Source of the DNA: Flavobacteriales bacterium
Lineage (GTDB): Bacteria > Bacteroidota > Bacteroidia > Flavobacteriales > BACL11
Assembly (NCBI GenBank): GCA_002724895.1
Contig: PBQB01000086.1
Span: 1-7,982, forward strand
Direction of reading: 5' to 3'
DNA: 7,982 nt
The notes beneath the pieces are model-generated. The model was given only the letters and a program-made list of their open reading frames with translations, was not told the DNA's origin and did no database searches. Both the position numbers and the translations under genes were made by a program. Each line of letters begins with the position of its first letter. Within the stretch, counting starts at the first letter, position 1. Shown here piece after piece: positions 6,602 to 7,982 of this stretch.

Positions 6602-7833
6602 TTAAATGGAAGAATTTATTTAAAACTTTTGGTCCTGGAATTTTATTTGCCAGCACAGCTATTGGTGTTTCTCATCTAGTTCAATCAACTAGAGCAGGTG
6701 CAGAGTATGGATTTTCTCTTTTGATTTTTGTTTTACTTGCAAATATTTTAAAATATCCTTTTTTTGAATTTGGTTCTAGATATGCGAATATTACTGGTAA
6801 ATCTCTTTTGCATGCTTATAAAAAACGAGGGAGTTGGTTAGTTATTGCTTATTTGATTTTTACATTTTTAAGTATGTTCGTTGTTATTGCAGCAGTTGGA
6901 TATGTATGTGCTGGATTAATGGGGCAACTCTTTGCTTTAGATTTGAATATTCATATAATCGTTTTGATATTATTTATAGTTTGTGTATTTATTTTACTGT
7001 TTGGTGGGTTTGGTTTTTTAGATAGTTTGATAAAATTTGTATCAATTATTTTATTAATCTCTACATTTTCAGCATTTATAATTGTAATTATTAATGGATC
7101 TCAACCTCATATTGCTAACTTTACTCCACCAAACATATTTAATCGAAAAAGTCTATTGTTTATTATTGCTTTAATTGGTTGGATGCCTACTGCAGTTGAT
7201 ATGTCAGTTTGGAATAGTATATGGACAGTTGAGAGAATTAATCACTCTGGTTATAAACCAAAACTTAATGAAACTCTTTTGGAATTTAATATTGGATATA
7301 TTGTAACAATAATATTATCAGTTTGTTTTATAACCTTAGGAGCTTTTGTAATGTATGGAACAGGAGAATTATTTCCAAATTCATCTTCTGAATTTGCAAA
7401 AAAGCTAATATATTTATACACTCATGCATTAGGTAAGTGGTCTTATTGGATTATTGCAATAGCTTCATTTTCAGTAATGTTTAGTACAACTTTAGCAGTT
7501 TTTGATGGCTATGCTAGAACTATTAGAGATTCTTTTAGTTTACTATTTGAAATAAAATCAATTAATAAAATCTATTCATTTATACTTTTATTATTGGGAT
7601 TTTTAGGATATTTGATCGTATGGAAATTTATAGATAGTTTTAAACAACTTATTGACTTAGCTACGACAATATCTTTTTTGATTGCTCCATTTTGTGCAAT
7701 ATTAAATTATAAGATTATTTTTTCTTCTGATATACCACCTGAAAAAAAACCACCTTATTGGATTAAATTACTATCTTTATTAGGTATAGTTTTTTTATTA
7801 GTTTTCTCACTAATTTTTATTCTGTTTTTATAA
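6598..7833 (+). CDS. Divergent Nramp-family (SLC11-like) membrane transporter lacking the DPGN motif
   Basis: This is a 411-residue, very hydrophobic inner-membrane protein with about 11 predicted helices (approximately 11-31, 38-58, 81-105, 117-140, 143-166, 184-204, 228-252, 281-303, 325-343, 352-372, 390-411), the Nramp count. Nramp-like landmarks are FGPGILFAS (11-19), AGAEYGFSLL (33-42) and GWMPTAVDMSVWNS (194-207) in TM6. Aligned by hand on GPx...GAxYGxSLL, the canonical TM1 metal-site DPGN becomes GVSH (23-26), replacing the key Asp and Asn. In TM6 the Met-Pro of the usual MPHN is kept (196-197), but His-Asn is replaced and the residue three before Met is Ile193 rather than Ala. Asp201 and His26 could form a different site. 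Classical Mn/Fe-proton symport therefore should not be assumed; another cation, or a non-metal substrate, is possible. It overlaps the upstream oxidoreductase by ATGA. Family membership likely, substrate unknown. Confidence 0.85.
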   Translation: MIKWKNLFKTFGPGILFASTAIGVSHLVQSTRAGAEYGFSLLIFVLLANILKYPFFEFGSRYANITGKSLLHAYKKRGSWLVIAYLIFTFLSMFVVIAAVGYVCAGLMGQLFALDLNIHIIVLILFIVCVFILLFGGFGFLDSLIKFVSIILLISTFSAFIIVIINGSQPHIANFTPPNIFNRKSLLFIIALIGWMPTAVDMSVWNSIWTVERINHSGYKPKLNETLLEFNIGYIVTIILSVCFITLGAFVMYGTGELFPNSSSEFAKKLIYLYTHALGKWSYWIIAIASFSVMFSTTLAVFDGYARTIRDSFSLLFEIKSINKIYSFILLLLGFLGYLIVWKFIDSFKQLIDLATTISFLIAPFCAILNYKIIFSSDIPPEKKPPYWIKLLSLLGIVFLLVFSLIFILFL

Positions 7834-7881
7834 ATAATAGTTTCATTAACAAATATTAAATATTTAAACATATATTTTTTG

Positions 7882-7889
7882 TAAATTTG
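7882..7889 (+). promoter_or_regulatory. Candidate -7 promoter box for the secreted-protein gene
   Basis: TAAATTTG on the plus strand matches TAnnTTTG exactly and ends 23 nt before the ATG at 7913, a leader of about 16 nt. It is the third occurrence of the same octamer, each just upstream of a gene and in the matching orientation. No convincing -33 TTG element was found at the usual distance. Confidence 0.5.
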
Positions 7890-7907
7890 TAGAAAAAATC
7901 CTCTACA
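7888..7907 (+). repeat. 6-bp inverted repeat overlapping the promoter and leader
   Basis: TGTAGA (7888-7893) and TCTACA (7902-7907) are exact reverse complements around an 8-base loop AAAAATCC. The left arm overlaps the end of the -7 box and the predicted start point (about 7896) falls in the loop, so it would act as a DNA operator rather than an RNA hairpin if the start estimate is right. It is short enough to be chance. Confidence 0.4.
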
Positions 7908-7912
7908 TTAAT

Positions 7913-7982
7913 ATGAGAAAAATATTTTTACTATTATTAATTTCAACTCTAAGTTTTCAATCATTTGCCTCTCACTTAATGG
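7913..7982 (+). CDS. Secreted protein, signal-peptide fragment
   Basis: Only 23 codons are inside the window. They read Met-Arg-Lys, then a hydrophobic core FLLLLISTLSF, then QSFASHLM, a textbook Sec signal peptide with a likely cleavage after the Ala of FA-SHLM. The remainder runs off the right edge. The junction SHLM resembles the start of the mature part of large Bacteroidota extracellular proteins that begin SH(L/I)(M/V)GG and often carry PKD or gliding-type C-terminal sorting domains, but only four mature residues are visible, so this is a guess. The start is supported by the upstream -7 box and by the Arg-Lys n-region. No Shine-Dalgarno motif precedes it. It has its own promoter and is probably not part of the oxidoreductase-transporter operon. 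Confidence 0.72.
   Translation, partial: MRKIFLLLLISTLSFQSFASHLM

Larger units (their letters stand above)
7834..7912. promoter_or_regulatory. Intergenic region with A/T palindromes and no clear terminator
   Basis: These 79 nt follow the transporter stop. They contain a perfect 12-bp A/T palindrome TTAAATATTTAA (7856-7867), overlapping a 6-bp-arm repeat AAATAT/ATATTT (7851-7865) and followed by a T6 run at 7875-7880. This could act as a very weak terminator or as a binding site upstream of the next promoter, but it has no G/C in the stem. Then come a -7 type box and a short inverted repeat directly before the next ATG. Confidence 0.4.

Noticed and set aside
6834..7025. 63-residue Cys/Tyr-rich frame inside the transporter
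   Set aside because: It is the +1 or +2 frame shadow of transmembrane codons; the host frame is continuous and homologous to a known family.
6598..7833. Annotation as a standard MntH-type Mn/Fe transporter
   Set aside because: The TM1 DPGN motif that defines the metal site is absent, so the specific name is not justified by the sequence.

Overview
The window is a compact, very AT-rich chromosomal segment (roughly 30 % G+C by eye) from a member of the Bacteroidota, most likely the Flavobacteriia. Four things point there: an OstA_2-type protein next to purA, the glyA/RelA-SpoT/fur/purA order, the absence of Shine-Dalgarno motifs before any gene, and TAnnTTTG-type -7 promoter boxes in the intergenic gaps. 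No tRNA, rRNA, IS element, CRISPR array or phage gene is visible. The short gaps suggest a streamlined, possibly marine, genome, but that is inference.

Left and middle (1-5597, minus strand): five genes run glyA -> RelA/SpoT homologue -> fur-family regulator -> purA -> ostA-like (cut by the left window edge). Junctions are extremely tight. The relA TTG start overlaps the glyA stop, the fur TAA abuts the purA ATG, and ostA begins 2 nt after purA. Only relA-fur has a gap (77 nt), and it holds a candidate promoter. GlyA feeds one-carbon units into purine and thymidylate synthesis, RSH makes and degrades (p)ppGpp, and PurA makes AMP precursors and is a known (p)ppGpp target in other bacteria. The cluster is therefore a plausible growth-rate and purine module with a metal-responsive regulator and an LPS-transport-type envelope protein attached.

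Right (5651-7833, plus strand): a short 53-nt divergent promoter region separates glyA from a two-gene operon. Its genes are an FMN-dependent nitronate monooxygenase/FabK-like enzyme and, through an ATGA overlap, an Nramp-fold membrane transporter. The transporter has lost the canonical TM1 metal-binding DPGN motif (GVSH in its place) and is the most unusual protein in the window. At the far right (7913 onward) the signal peptide of a secreted protein begins and runs off the edge.

Most of the window is ordinary housekeeping sequence. The points worth a second look are the altered Nramp-like transporter, the repeated TAAATTTG boxes, two inferred TTG starts, the A10 tract in fur and the face-to-face inverted repeat in the divergent promoter.
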